A DNA stretch of 64,000 nucleotides, taken from assembly GCA_934045905.1 (NCBI GenBank), contig CAKOGZ010000157.1, positions 434,001-498,000 of the forward strand, written 5' to 3'. Position numbers and translations under genes: made by a program. Under the pieces are notes generated by a model, which saw only the letters and a list, made by a program, of their open reading frames with translations, ran no database searches and was not told the origin of the DNA. Below are positions 37,386 to 50,432 of the stretch, piece after piece; the stretch's first letter is position 1; each line of letters opens with the position of its first letter. The DNA comes from Leuctra nigra. Taxonomy: Eukaryota > Arthropoda > Insecta > Plecoptera > Leuctridae.

Positions 37386-37484
37386 TTATTTATTTATCTT
37401 ATGGCAGTACAAGTACATCATTTTACATCAATAATAAGGTTTCAATTTAAATTTAACGTGTATCAACATCAAACATTGTTATCA
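37386..37484 (-). mobile_element. 99-bp retroposon-like insert in a monomer (copy 1)
   Basis: Non-satellite sequence interrupts a monomer. AATAT is present on both sides (37381-37385 and 37485-37489), and the uninterrupted monomer has a single AATAT (GACAATATAAAGCG). This is a clean 5-bp target duplication. The plus strand begins with TTATTTATTTATCTTATGGC, which on the minus strand is a 3' tail of TAAA-like repeats, so I read it as the 3' end of a strongly 5'-truncated LINE or a SINE on the minus strand. The family is not identified. A 65-codon frame across it is not a gene. Confidence 0.75.
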
Positions 37485-39735
37485 AATATAAAGCGTAATA
37501 ACAAAATTAACCCATCAGTCATATTAACATTCATACATACCACATGGTCATTTTCACCTCAAATCTACTTCGTGATCAAAAAAGAACCAAACGTCTGAAA
37601 ACCCCTTAATAAGACCTTATAAAGCGTATTAACAAAATTAACCCATCGGTCATATTAACATGCATACATACCACATGGTCATTTGGACCTCAAATCTACT
37701 TCGTGATCAAAAAAACAACAAACGTCTGGAAACTCCCCAATAAGACGTTATAAATCGTATTACCAAAATTAACCCTTCGGCTATATTAAACCCATACAAT
37801 CCACTTGTTCATTTGGAACTCAAAAAATCTTCGAGATCGAAAAAGCACCAAACGTCTGGAAACACCTAAATAAGACTTTATTTAGCGTATTAATAAAATT
37901 AACCCATCGGCCATTCTAGCATGCATACATACTACATGGTCATTAGGAACTCTAATCAACTTCGTGATCAAAAAAGCAACAAACGTCGGGAAACAATTCA
38001 TTAACACCTTATAAAGCGTATAAACAAAAATAACCCTTCGGCCATTTTAACATGCATACATACTACATGGTCATTAGGAACTCAAATCAACTTCGTGATC
38101 AAAAAAACAACAAACGTCTCGAAACCCCCCAATAAGACGTTATAAAACGTATTGCCAAAATTAACCCTTCGGCTATATTAAACGCATACAATCCACTTGT
38201 TCATTTGGAACTCAAAAAAACTTCGAATTCGAAAAAGCACCAAACGTCTGGAAACACCTAAATAAGACTTTATAAAGCGTATTAACAAAATTAACCCATC
38301 GGCCATACTAACATGCATACATACCACATTGACAATGGACCTTAAATCAACTTCGTGATCAAAAAAGCACCAAACGTCTGGAAACCCCTTAATATGACAT
38401 TATAAAGCGTATAACAAAATTAACCTATCGGTCATATTAACATGCATACATACCACATGGTCATTTGGACCTCAAATCTACTTCGTGATCAAAAAAGCAA
38501 CTAACGTCTGGAAGCAATTCAATAAGACCTTATAAAGCGTGCTAACAAAAATAACCCTTCGGCCATATTAACATGCATACATACCACATTGACATTTGGA
38601 CCTCATATCAACTTCGTGATCAAAAAAGCACCAAACGTCTGAAAACCCCTTAATAAGACCTTATAAAGCGTATTAACAAAATTAACCCATCGGTCATATT
38701 AACATGCATACATACCACATGGTCATTTGGACCTCAAATCTACTTCGTGTTTTAAAAAGCAACTAACGTCTGGAAGCAATTCAATAAGACCTTATAAAGC
38801 GTGCTAACAAAAATAACTCTTCGGCCATATTAACATGAATACATACCACATTGACATTTGGACCTCATATCAACTTCGTGATCAAAAAAGCACCAAACGT
38901 CTGAAAACCCCTTTATAAGACCTTATAAAGCGTATTAACAAAATTAACCCATCGGTCATATTAACATGCATACATACCACATGGTCATTAGGAACTCAAA
39001 TCAACTTCGTGATCAAAAAAACAACAAACGTCTGGAAACTCCCCAATAAGACGTTATAAATCGTATTACCAAAATTAACCCTTCGGCTATATTCAACACA
39101 TACAATCCACTTGTTCATTTGGAACTCAAAAAATCTTCGAGATCGTAAAAGCACCAAACGTCTGGAAACACCTAAATAAGACTTTATAAGCGTATTAACA
39201 AAATTAACCCATCGGCCATTCTAACATGCATACACACAACATGGTCATTAGGAACTCTAATCAACTTCGTGATCAAAAAAACAACAAACGTCTGGAAACA
39301 ATTCATTAAGACCTTATAAAGCGTATAAACAAAAATAACCCTTCGGCCATTTTAACATGCATACATACCACATGGTCATTTGGACCTCAAATCTACTTCG
39401 TGATCAAAAAAGCAACTAACGTCTGGAAACAATTCAATAAGACCTTATAAAGCGTATTAACAAAATTAACCCATCGGTCATATTAACATGCATACATATC
39501 ACATGGTCATTTGGACCTCAAATCTACTTCGTGTTCAAAAATGCAACTAACGTCTGGAAGCAATTCAATAAGACCTTATAAAGCGTGCTAACAAAAATAA
39601 CCCTTCGGCCATATTAACATGCATACATACCACATTGACATTTGGACCTCATATCAACTTCGTGATCAAAAAAGCACCAAACGTCTTAAAACCCCTTTAT
39701 AAGACCTTATAAAGCGTATTAACAAAATTAACCCA

Positions 39736-41160
39736 TCGGTCATATTAACATGCATACATACCACATGGTCATTAGGAACTCAAATCAACTTCGTGATCAA
39801 AAAAACAACAAACGTCTGGAAACTCCCCAATAAGACGTTATAAATCGTATTACCAAAATTAACCCTTCGGCTATATTCAACACATACAATCCACTTGTTC
39901 ATTTGGAACTCAAAAAATCTTCGAGATCGTAAAAGCACCAAACGTCTGGAAACACCTAAATAAGACTTTATAAGCGTATTAACAAAATTAACCCATCGGC
40001 CATTCTAACATGCATACACACAACATGGTCATTAGGAACTCTAATCAACTTCGTGATCAAAAAAACAACAAACGTCTGGAAACAATTCATTAAGACCTTA
40101 TAAAGCGTATAAACAAAAATAACCCTTCGGCCATTTTAACATGCATACAGACCACATGGTCATTTGGACCTCAAATCTACTTCGTGATTAAAAAAGCAAT
40201 TAACGTCTGGAAACAATTCAATAAGACTTATAAAGCGTATTAACAAAATTAACCTATCGGTCATATTAACATGCATACATACCACATAGACATTTGGACC
40301 TTAAATCTACTTCGTGATCAAAAAAGCACCAAACGTCAGGAAACCCCTTAATATGACATTATAAAGCGTATTAACAAAATTAACCTATCGGTCATATTAA
40401 CATGCTTACATACCACATGGTCATTTGGACCTCAAATCTACTTCGTGTTCAAAAAAGCAACTAACGTCTGGAAACGATTCAATAAGACCTTATAAAGCGT
40501 ATTAACAAAATTAACCCATCGGTCATATTAACATGCATATAGACCACATGGTCATTTTGACCTCAAATCTACTTCGTGATTAAAAAAGCAATTAACGTCT
40601 GGAAACAATTCAATAAGACTTATAAAGCGTATTAACAAAATTAACCCATCGGTCATATTAACATGCATACATACCAAATAGACATTTGGACCTTAAATCT
40701 ACTTCGTGATCAAAAAAGCACCAAACGTCAGGAAACCCCTTAATATGACATTATAAAGCGTATTAACAAAATTAACCTATCGGTCATATTAACATGCTTA
40801 CTTACCACATGGTCATTTGGACCTCAAATCTACTTCGTGTTCAAAAAAGCAACTAACGTCTGGAAGCAATTCAATAAGACCTTATAAAGCGTGCTAACAA
40901 AAATAACCCTTCGGCCATATTAACATGCATACATACCACATTGACATTTGGACCTCATATCAACTTCGTGATCAAAAAAGCACCAAACGTCTTAAAACCC
41001 CTTTATAAGACCTTATAAAGCGTATTAACAAAATTAACCCATCAGTCATATTAACATGCATACAGACCACATGGTCATTTGGACCTCAAATCTACTTCGT
41101 GATTAAAAAAGCAATTAACGTCTGGAAACAAATCAATAAGACTTATAAAGCGTATTAACA
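39736..41160. repeat. Array B between the 8.3-kb copies
   Basis: Monomers here match parts of the 13-monomer repeat seen later. The order is TAGGAACT (39766), CACTTGTTC (39890s), TAGGAACTCTAATC (40030s), CAGACCAC with GATTAAAAAAGC (40148), CATAGACATTTGG (40286), GCTTACATACC (40404), CATATAGACC (40536), ACCAAATAG (40674), GCTTACTTACC (40796), CATTGACATTTGG (40938), CAGACCAC (41062). Three monomers of the 13-mer are skipped after 40026. Nothing other than satellite is present. Confidence 0.82.
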
Positions 41161-44100
41161 AAATTAACCCCTCGGCCATTCTAACATGCATACATACTAC
41201 ATGGTCATTAGGAACTCAAATCAACTTCGTGTTCAAAAAAACAACAAACGACTGGAAACCCCCCAATAAGACGTTATAAAACGTATTGACAAAATTAACC
41301 CTTCGGCTATATTAAACGCATACAATCCACTTGTTCATTTGGAACTCAAAAAAACTTCGAATTCGAAAAAGCACCAAACGTCTGGAAACACCTAAATAAG
41401 ACATTATAAAGCGTATTAACAAAATTAACCCATCGGTCATATTAACATGCATACATACCACATCGACATTTGGATCTTAAATCTACTTCGTGATCAAAAA
41501 AGCACCAAACGTCTGGAAACTCCTTAATAAGACCTTATAAAGCGTATTAACAAAATTAACCCATCAGTCATATTAACATGCATACAGACCACATGGTCAT
41601 TTGGACCTCAAATCTACTTCGTGATTAAAAAAGCAATTAACGTCTGACAACAATTCAATAAGACCTTATAAAGCGTATTAACAAAATTAACCCATCGGTC
41701 ATATTAACATGCATACATATCACATGGTCATTTGGACCTCAAATCTACTTCGTGTTCAAAAAAGCAACTAACGTCTGGAAGCAATTCAATAAGACCTTAT
41801 AAAGCGTGCTAACAAAAATAACCCTTCGGCCATATTAACATGCATACATACCACATTGACATTTGGACCTCATATCAACTTCGTGATCAAAAAAGCACCA
41901 AACGTCTGGAAACCCCTTATTATGACATTATAAAACGTATAACCATTTTTAACCCTTCGGCTATATTTACACGCATTCAATCCACTTGTTCATTTGGAAC
42001 TAAAAAAAAATTCGAGATCGAAAAAGCACCAAACGTCTGGAAACACCTACATAAGACTTTTTAAAGCGTATTAACAAATTAACCCATCGGCTGTACTAAC
42101 ATGCATACATACCACTTTGACATTTGGACTTGAAATCAACTTTGTGATCAAAAAAGCAACTAACATCTGGAAACCCTTTAAAAAGACGTTATATAGCGAA
42201 GTAACAAAATTAACCCTTCGGCCATATTTACACGCATTCATTCCACATGGTCATTTGGAACTCAAAAAAACTTCAAGATCGAAAAAGCACCAAACGTCTG
42301 AAAACACTTTAAATAGACATTATAAAGCTTATTAACAAAAATAACCCTTCGGCAATATTAACATGCACATGGTCATTTTCACCTCACATCTACTTCGTGA
42401 TCAAAAAAACAACTAACGTCTGGAAACCCCTCAATAAGACGTTATAAAACGTATTAACAAAATTCTAACCATTCTAACATGCATACATACTACATGGTCA
42501 TTAGGAACTCTTCGTGATCAAAAATGCACAAACGACTGGAAACAATTCATTAAGACCTTATTAAGCATATTAACAAAAATAACCCTTCGGCCATTTTAAC
42601 ATGGTCATTAGCATGGTCTACATGGTCATTAGGAACTCAAATCAACTTCGTGATCAAAAAAACAACAAACGTCTGGAAACAATTCATTAAGACCTTATAA
42701 AGCGTATAAACAAAAATAACCCTTCGGCCATTTTAACATGCATACATACTACATGGTCATTAGGACCTCAAATCAACTTCGTAATCTAAAAGGCACCAAA
42801 CGTCTGGAAACCCCTTAATATGACATTATAAAGCGTATTAACAAAATTAACCCATCGGTCATATTAACATGCATTTATACCTCATGTTCATTTGGACCTT
42901 AAATCTACTTCGTGATTAAAAAAGCAACTAACGTCTGGAAACAATTCAATAAGACCTTTAAAGCGTATTAACAAAATTAACCCATCGGTCATATTAACAT
43001 GCATACATACCACATGGTCATTTGGACCTCAAATCTACTTCGTGATCAAAAAAGCAAGTAACGTCTGGAAACCCCTCAATAAGACGTTATTAAACGTATT
43101 ACCAAAATTAACCGTTCGGCTATATTAAACGCATACAATCCACTTGTTCATTTGGAACTCAAAAAAACTTCGAGATTGAAAAAGCACCAAACGTCTGGAA
43201 ACACCTTAATATGACATTATAAAGCGTATTGACAAAATTAACCTATCGGTCATATTAACATGCATACATACCACATGGTCATTTGGACCTCAAATCTACA
43301 TCGTGATCAAAAAAGCAACTAACGTCTGGAAACAATTCAATAATGCCTTATAAAGCGTATTAACAAAATTAACCCATCAATCATATTAACATGCAAACAT
43401 ACCACATGGTCATTTGGACCTCAAATCTACTTCGTGATCAAAAAATCAACTAACGTCTGGAAACAATTCAATAAGACCTTATAAAGCGTATTAACAAAAT
43501 TAACCCATCGGTCATATTAACATGCATACATACCACATGATCATTTGGACCTCAAATCTACTTCGTGATCAAAAAAGCAACTAACGTCTGGAAACAATTC
43601 AATAAGACCGTATTAGCGTATTAACAAAATTAACCCATCGGCCATTTTAACATGGTCATAAGCATGGTCTACATGGTCATTAGGAACTCAAATCAACTTC
43701 GTGATCAAAAAAACAACAAACGTCTGGAAACTCCCCAATAAGACGTTATAAATCGTATTACCAAAATTAACCCTTCGGCTATATTCAACACATACATTCC
43801 ACTTGTTCATTTGGAACTCAAAAAATCTTCGAGATCGAAAAAGCACCAAACGTCTGGAAACACCTAAATAAGACTTTATTAAGCGTATTAACAAAATTAA
43901 CCCATCGGCTATTCTAACATGCATACATACTACATGGTCATTAGGAACTCAAATCAACTTCGTGATCAAAAAAACAACAAACGTCTGGAAACCCCTTAAT
44001 AAGACGTTATAAAACGTATAACCAAAATTAACCTTTCAACTATATTAAACGCATTCAATCCACTTGTTCATTTGGAACTCAAAAAAACTTCGAATTCGAA

Positions 44101-45166
44101 AAAGCACCAAACGTCTGGAAACACCTAAATAAGACTTTATAAAGCGTATTAACAAAATTAACCCATCGGCCATACTAACATGCATACATACCACATTGAC
44201 ATTTGGACCTTAAATCAACTTCGTGATCAAAAAAACACCAAACGTCTGGAAACCCCTTAATATGACAATATAAAGCGTAATAACAAAATTAACCCATCAG
44301 TCATATTAACATTCATACATACCACATGGTCATTTTCACCTCTAATCAACTTCGTGATCAAAAAAGCAACAAACGTCGGGAAACAATTCATTAAGACCTT
44401 ATAAAGCGTATAAACAAAAATAACCCTTCGGCATTTTAACATGCATACATACTACATGGTCATTAGGAACTCAAATCAACTTCGTGATCAAAAAAACAAC
44501 AAACGTCTGGAAACCCCTTAATAAGACGTTATAAAACGTAAAACCAAAATTAACCTTTCGGCTATATTAAACGCATTCAATCCACTTGTTCATTTGGAAC
44601 TCAAAAAAACTTCGAATTCGAAAAAGCACCAAACGTCTGGAAACACCTAAATAAGACTTTATAAAGCGATTTAACAAAATTAACCCATCGGCCATACTAA
44701 CATGCATACATACCACATTGACATTTGGACCTTAAATCAACTTCGTGATCAAAAAAACACCAAACGTCTGGAAACCCCTTAATATGACAATATAAAGCGT
44801 AATAACAAAATTAACCCATCAGTCATATTAACATGCAAACATACCACATGGTCATTTGGACCTCAAATCTACTTCGTGATCAAAAAAGCAACTAACGTCT
44901 GGAAACAATTCAATAAGACCTTATAAAGCGTATTAACAAAATTAACCCATCGGTCATATTAACATGCATACATACCACGTGATCATTTGGACCTCAAATC
45001 TACTTCGTGATCAAAAAAGCAACTAACGTCTGGAAACAATTCAATAAGACCTTATAAAGCGTATTAACAAAATTAACCCATCGGTCATATTAACATGCAT
45101 ACATACCACATGGTCATTTGGACCTCAAATCTACTTCGTGATCAAAAAAGCAACCAACGTCTGGAA

Positions 45167-45185
45167 ACCCCTCAATAAGAGGGGT
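45167..45185. other. Quasi-palindrome deletion scar (copy 2)
   Basis: The same inverted repeat ACCCCT/AGGGGT with the same missing bases as at 37114, inherited through the 8.3-kb duplication. Confidence 0.7.
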
Positions 45186-45439
45186 ATTACCAAAATTAAC
45201 CGTTCGGCTATATTAAACGCATACAATCCACTAGTTCATTTGGAACTCAAAAAAACTTCAAGATCGAAAAAGCACCAAACGTCTGGAAACACCTTAATAT
45301 GACAATATAAAGCGTAATAACAAAATTAACCCATCAGTCATATTAACATTCATACATACCACATGGTCATTTTCACCTTAAATCAACTTCGTGATCAAAA
45401 AAGCACCAAACGTCTGGAAACCCCTTAATATGACAATAT

Positions 45440-45538
45440 TTATTTATTTATCTTATGGCAGTACAAGTACATCATTTTACATCAATAATAAGGTTTCAAT
45501 TTAAATTTATCGTGTATCAACATCAAACATTGTTATCA
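45440..45538 (-). mobile_element. 99-bp retroposon-like insert (copy 2)
   Basis: Same insert, same position in the monomer and same AATAT duplication (45435-45439 and 45539-45543) as the copy at 37386. One difference was seen: TTTATCGTG here and TTTAACGTG there. The shared site shows that the insertion came before the large duplication. Confidence 0.78.
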
Positions 45539-47034
45539 AATATAAAGCGTAATAACAAAATTAACCCATCAGTCATATTAACATTCATACATACCACATG
45601 GTCATTTTCACCTCAAATCTACTTCGTGATCAAAAAAGAACCAAACGTCTGATAACCCCTTAATAAGACCTTATAAAGCGTATTAACAAAATTAACCCAT
45701 CGGTCATATTAACATGCATACATACCACATGGTCATTTGGACCTCAAATCTACTTCGTGATCAAAAAAACAACAAACGTCTGGAAACTCCCCAATAAGAC
45801 GTTATAAATCGTATTACCAAAATTAACCCTTCGGCTATATTAAACCCATACAATCCACTTGTTCATTTGGAACTCAAAAAATCTTCGAGATCGAAAAAGC
45901 ACCAAACGTCTGGAAACACCTAAATAAGACTTTATTTAGCGTATTAATAAAATTAACCCATCGGCCATTCTAGCATGCATACATACTACATGGTCATTAG
46001 GAACTCTAATCAACTTCGTGATCAAAAAAGCAACAAACGTCGGGAAACAATTCATTAACACCTTATAAAGCGTATAAACAAAAATAACCCTTCGGCCATT
46101 TTAACATGCATACATACTACATGGTCATTAGGAACTCAAATCAACTTCGTGATCAAAAAAACAACAAACGTCTCGAAACCCCCCAATAAGACGTTATAAA
46201 ACGTATTGCCAAAATTAACCCTTCGGCTATATTAAACGCATACAATCCACTTGTTCATTTGGAACTCAAAAAAACTTCGAATTCGAAAAAGCACCAAACG
46301 TCTGGAAACACCTAAATAAGACTTTATAAAGCGTATTAACAAAATTAACCCATCGGCCATACTAACATGCATACATACCACATTGACAATGGACCTTAAA
46401 TCAACTTCGTGATCAAAAAAGCACCAAACGTCTGGAAACCCCTTAATATGACATTATAAAGCGTATAACAAAATTAACCTATCGGTCATATTAACATGCA
46501 TACATACCACATGGTCATTTGGACCTCAAATCTACTTCGTGATCAAAAAAGCAACTAACGTCTGGAAGCAATTCAATAAGACCTTATAAAGCGTGCTAAC
46601 AAAAATAACCCTTCGGCCATATTAACATGCATACATACCACATTGACATTTGGACCTCATATCAACTTCGTGATCAAAAAAGCACCAAACGTCTGAAAAC
46701 CCCTTAATAAGACCTTATAAAGCGTATTAACAAAATTAACCCATCGGTCATATTAACATGCATACATACCACATGGTCATTTGGACCTCAAATCTACTTC
46801 GTGTTTTAAAAAGCAACTAACGTCTGGAAGCAATTCAATAAGACCTTATAAAGCGTGCTAACAAAAATAACTCTTCGGCCATATTAACATGAATACATAC
46901 CACATTGACATTTGGACCTCATATCAACTTCGTGATCAAAAAAGCACCAAACGTCTGAAAACCCCTTTATAAGACCTTATAAAGCGTATTAACAAAATTA
47001 ACCCATCGGTCATATTAACATGCATACATACCAC

Positions 47035-48733
47035 ATGGTCATTAGGAACTCAAATCAACTTCGTGATCAAAAAAACAACAAACGTCTGGAAACTCCCCAA
47101 TAAGACGTTATAAATCGTATTACCAAAATTAACCCTTCGGCTATATTCAACACATACAATCCACTTGTTCATTTGGAACTCAAAAAATCTTCGAGATCGT
47201 AAAAGCACCAAACGTCTGGAAACACCTAAATAAGACTTTATAAGCGTATTAACAAAATTAACCCATCGGCCATTCTAACATGCATACACACAACATGGTC
47301 ATTAGGAACTCTAATCAACTTCGTGATCAAAAAAACAACAAACGTCTGGAAACAATTCATTAAGACCTTATAAAGCGTATAAACAAAAATAACTTTTCGG
47401 CCATTTTAACATGCATACATACCACATGGTCATTTGGACCTCAAATCTACTTCGTGATCAAAAAAGCAACTAACGTCTGGAAACAATTCAATAAGACCTT
47501 ATAAAGCGTATTAACAAAATTAACCCATCGGTCATATTAACATGCATACATATCACATGGTCATTTGGACCTCAAATCTACTTCGTGTTCAAAAAAGCAA
47601 CTAACGTCTGGAAGCAATTCAATAAGACCTTATAAAGCGTGCTAACAAAAATAACCCTTCGGCCATATTAACATGCATACATACCACATTGACATTTGGA
47701 CCTCATATCAACTTCGTGATCAAAAAAGCACCAAACGTCTTAAAACCCCTTTATAAGACCTTATAAAGCGTATTAACAAAATTAACCCATCAGTCATATT
47801 AACATGCATACAGACCACATGGTCATTTGGACCTCAAATCTACTTCGTGATTAAAAAAGCAATTAACGTCTGGAAACAATTCAATAAGACTTATAAAGCG
47901 TATTATCAAAATTAACCTATCGGTCATATTAACATGCATACATACCACATAGACATTTGGACCTTAAATCTACTTCGTGATCAAAAAAGCACCAAACGTC
48001 AGGAAACCCCTTAATATGACATTATAAAGCGTATTAACAAAATTAACCTATCGGTCATATTAACATGCTTACATACCACATGGTCATTTGGACCTCAAAT
48101 CTACTTCGTGTTCAAAAAAGCAACTAACGTCTGGAAACGATTCAATAAGACCTTATAAAGCGTATTAACAAAATTAACCCATCGGTCATATTAACATGCA
48201 TATAGACCACATGGTCATTTTGACCTCAAATCTACTTCGTGATTAAAAAAGCAATTAACGTCTGGAAACAATTCAATAAGACTTATAAAGCGTATTAACA
48301 AAATTAACCCATCGGTCATATTAACATGCATACATACCAAATAGACATTTGGACCTTAAATCTACTTCGTGATCAAAAAAGCACCAAACGTCAGGAAACC
48401 CCTTAATATGACATTATAAAGCGTATTAACAAAATTAACCTATCGGTCATATTAACATGCTTACTTACCACATGGTCATTTGGACCTCAAATCTACTTCG
48501 TGTTCAAAAAAGCAACTAACGTCTGGAAGCAATTCAATAAGACCTTATAAAGCGTGCTAACAAAAATAACCCTTCGGCCATATTAACATGCATACATACC
48601 ACATTGACATTTGGACCTCATATCAACTTCGTGATCAAAAAAGCACCAAACGTCTGAAAACCCCTTTATAAGACCTTATAAAGCGTATTAACAAAATTAA
48701 CCCATCGGTCATATTAACATGCATACATACCAC
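47035..48733. repeat. 13-monomer higher-order repeat, copy 1 (1699 bp)
   Basis: Runs from ATGGTCATTAGGAACTC to the next copy of that motif at 48734. The 13 monomers appear in fixed order and are distinguished by tags such as ACACACAACATGG, CAGACCAC, ACATAGACATTTGG, GCTTACATACC, CATATAGACC, ACCAAATAGAC and GCTTACTTACC. Its first part overlaps copy 2 of the 8.3-kb duplication. Confidence 0.88.
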
Positions 48734-50432
48734 ATGGTCATTAGGAACTCAAATCAACTTCGTGATCAAAAAAACAACAAACGTCTGGAAACTCCCCAAT
48801 AAGACGTTATAAATCGTATTACCAAAATTAACCCTTCGGCTATATTCAACACATACAATCCACTTGTTCATTTGGAACTCAAAAAATCTTCGAGATCGTT
48901 AAAGCACCAAACGTCTGGAAACACCTAAATAAGACTTTATAAGCGTATTAACAAAATTAACCCATCGGCCATTCTAACATGCATACACACAACATGGTCA
49001 TTAGGAACTCTAATCAACTTCGTGATCAAAAAAACAACAAACGTCTGGAAACAATTCATTAAGACCTTATAAAGCGTATAAACAAAAATAACCCTTCGGC
49101 CATTTTAACATGCATACATACCACATGGTCATTTGGACCTCAAATCTACTTCGTGATCAAAAAAGCAACTAACGTCTGGAAACAATTCAATAAGACCTTA
49201 TAAAGCGTATTAACAAAATTAACCCATCGGTCATATTAACATGCATACATATCACATGGTCATTTGGACCTCAAATCTACTTCGTGTTCAAAAAAGCAAC
49301 TAACGTCTGGAAGCAATTCAATAAGACCTTATAAAGCGTGCTAACAAAAATAACCCTTCGGCCATATTAACATGCATACATACCACATTGACATTTGGAC
49401 CTCATATCAACTTCGTGATCAAAAAAGCACCAAACGTCTTAAAACCCCTTTATAAGACCTTATAAAGCGTATTAACAAAATTAACCCATCAGTCATATTA
49501 ACATGCATACAGACCACATGGTCATTTGGACCTCAAATCTACTTCGTGATTAAAAAAGCAATTAACGTCTGGAAACAATTCAATAAGACTTATAAAGCGT
49601 ATTAACAAAATTAACCTATCGGTCATATTAACATGCATACATACCACATAGACATTTGGACCTTAAATCTACTTCGTGATCAAAAAAGCACCAAACGTCA
49701 GGAAACCCCTTAATATGACATTATAAAGCGTATTAACAAAATTAACCTATCGGTCATATTAACATGCTTACATACCACATGGTCATTTGGACCTCAAATC
49801 TACTTCGTGTTCAAAAAAGCAACTAACGTCTGGAAACGATTCAATAAGACCTTATAAAGCGTATTAACAAAATTAACCCATCGGTCATATTAACATGCAT
49901 ATAGACCACATGGTCATTTTGACCTCAAATCTACTTCGTGATTAAAAAAGCAATTAACGTCTGGAAACAATTCAATAAGACTTATAAAGCGTATTAACAA
50001 AATTAACCCATCGGTCATATTAACATGCATACATACCAAATAGACATTTGGACCTTAAATCTACTTCGTGATCAAAAAAGCACCAAACGTCAGGAAACCC
50101 CTTAATATGACATTATAAAGCGTATTAACAAAATTAACCTATCGGTCATATTAACATGCTTACTTACCACATGGTCATTTGGACCTCAAATCTACTTCGT
50201 GTTCAAAAAAGCAACTAACGTCTGGAAGCAATTCAATAAGACCTTATAAAGCGTGCTAACAAAAATAACCCTTCGGCCATATTAACATGCATACATACCA
50301 CATTGACATTTGGACCTCATATCAACTTCGTGATCAAAAAAGCACCAAACGTCTGAAAACCCCTTTATAAGACCTTATAAAGCGTATTAACAAAATTAAC
50401 CCATCGGTCATATTAACATGCATACATACCAC
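48734..50432. repeat. 13-monomer higher-order repeat, copy 2 (1699 bp)
   Basis: Same 13 monomers in the same order and the same length as copy 1. The few differences seen include AACCCTTCGG here against AACTTTTCGG (near 47392), and GATCGTTAAAGC near 48895 against GATCGTAAAAGC. A third copy starts at 50433 but is broken off after about two monomers. Confidence 0.88.

Larger units (their letters stand above)
32847..39735. repeat. 8.3-kb duplication, copy 1
   Basis: Matches 41161-47789 at an offset of 8314 bp up to about 36509, and at 8053-8054 bp afterwards. Both edges are fuzzy because every monomer shares sequence. Differences I noticed are few: CACCTCAAATC/CACCTCACATC near 34067, AATCAAAAAGG/AATCTAAAAGG near 34466, and a 261-bp segment (36521-36781) present only here. 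A run of 783-bp, six-monomer repeats begins near 38981 and 39764. Confidence 0.88.
41161..47789. repeat. 8.3-kb duplication, copy 2
   Basis: Second copy of the segment at 32847. It lacks two monomers relative to copy 1: the sequence goes from CCCATCAGTCATATTAACAT straight into GCAAACATACC near 44836. It includes the same 99-bp insert and the same hairpin scar as copy 1. Beyond about 47789 it runs on into the 13-monomer repeat, whereas copy 1 goes into a different monomer. Confidence 0.88.

Noticed and set aside
33526..45652. Short frames of 61-78 codons in array B that occur twice
   Set aside because: The pairs sit at 8314 or 8054 bp offsets and are simply the same satellite sequence in the two duplication copies.
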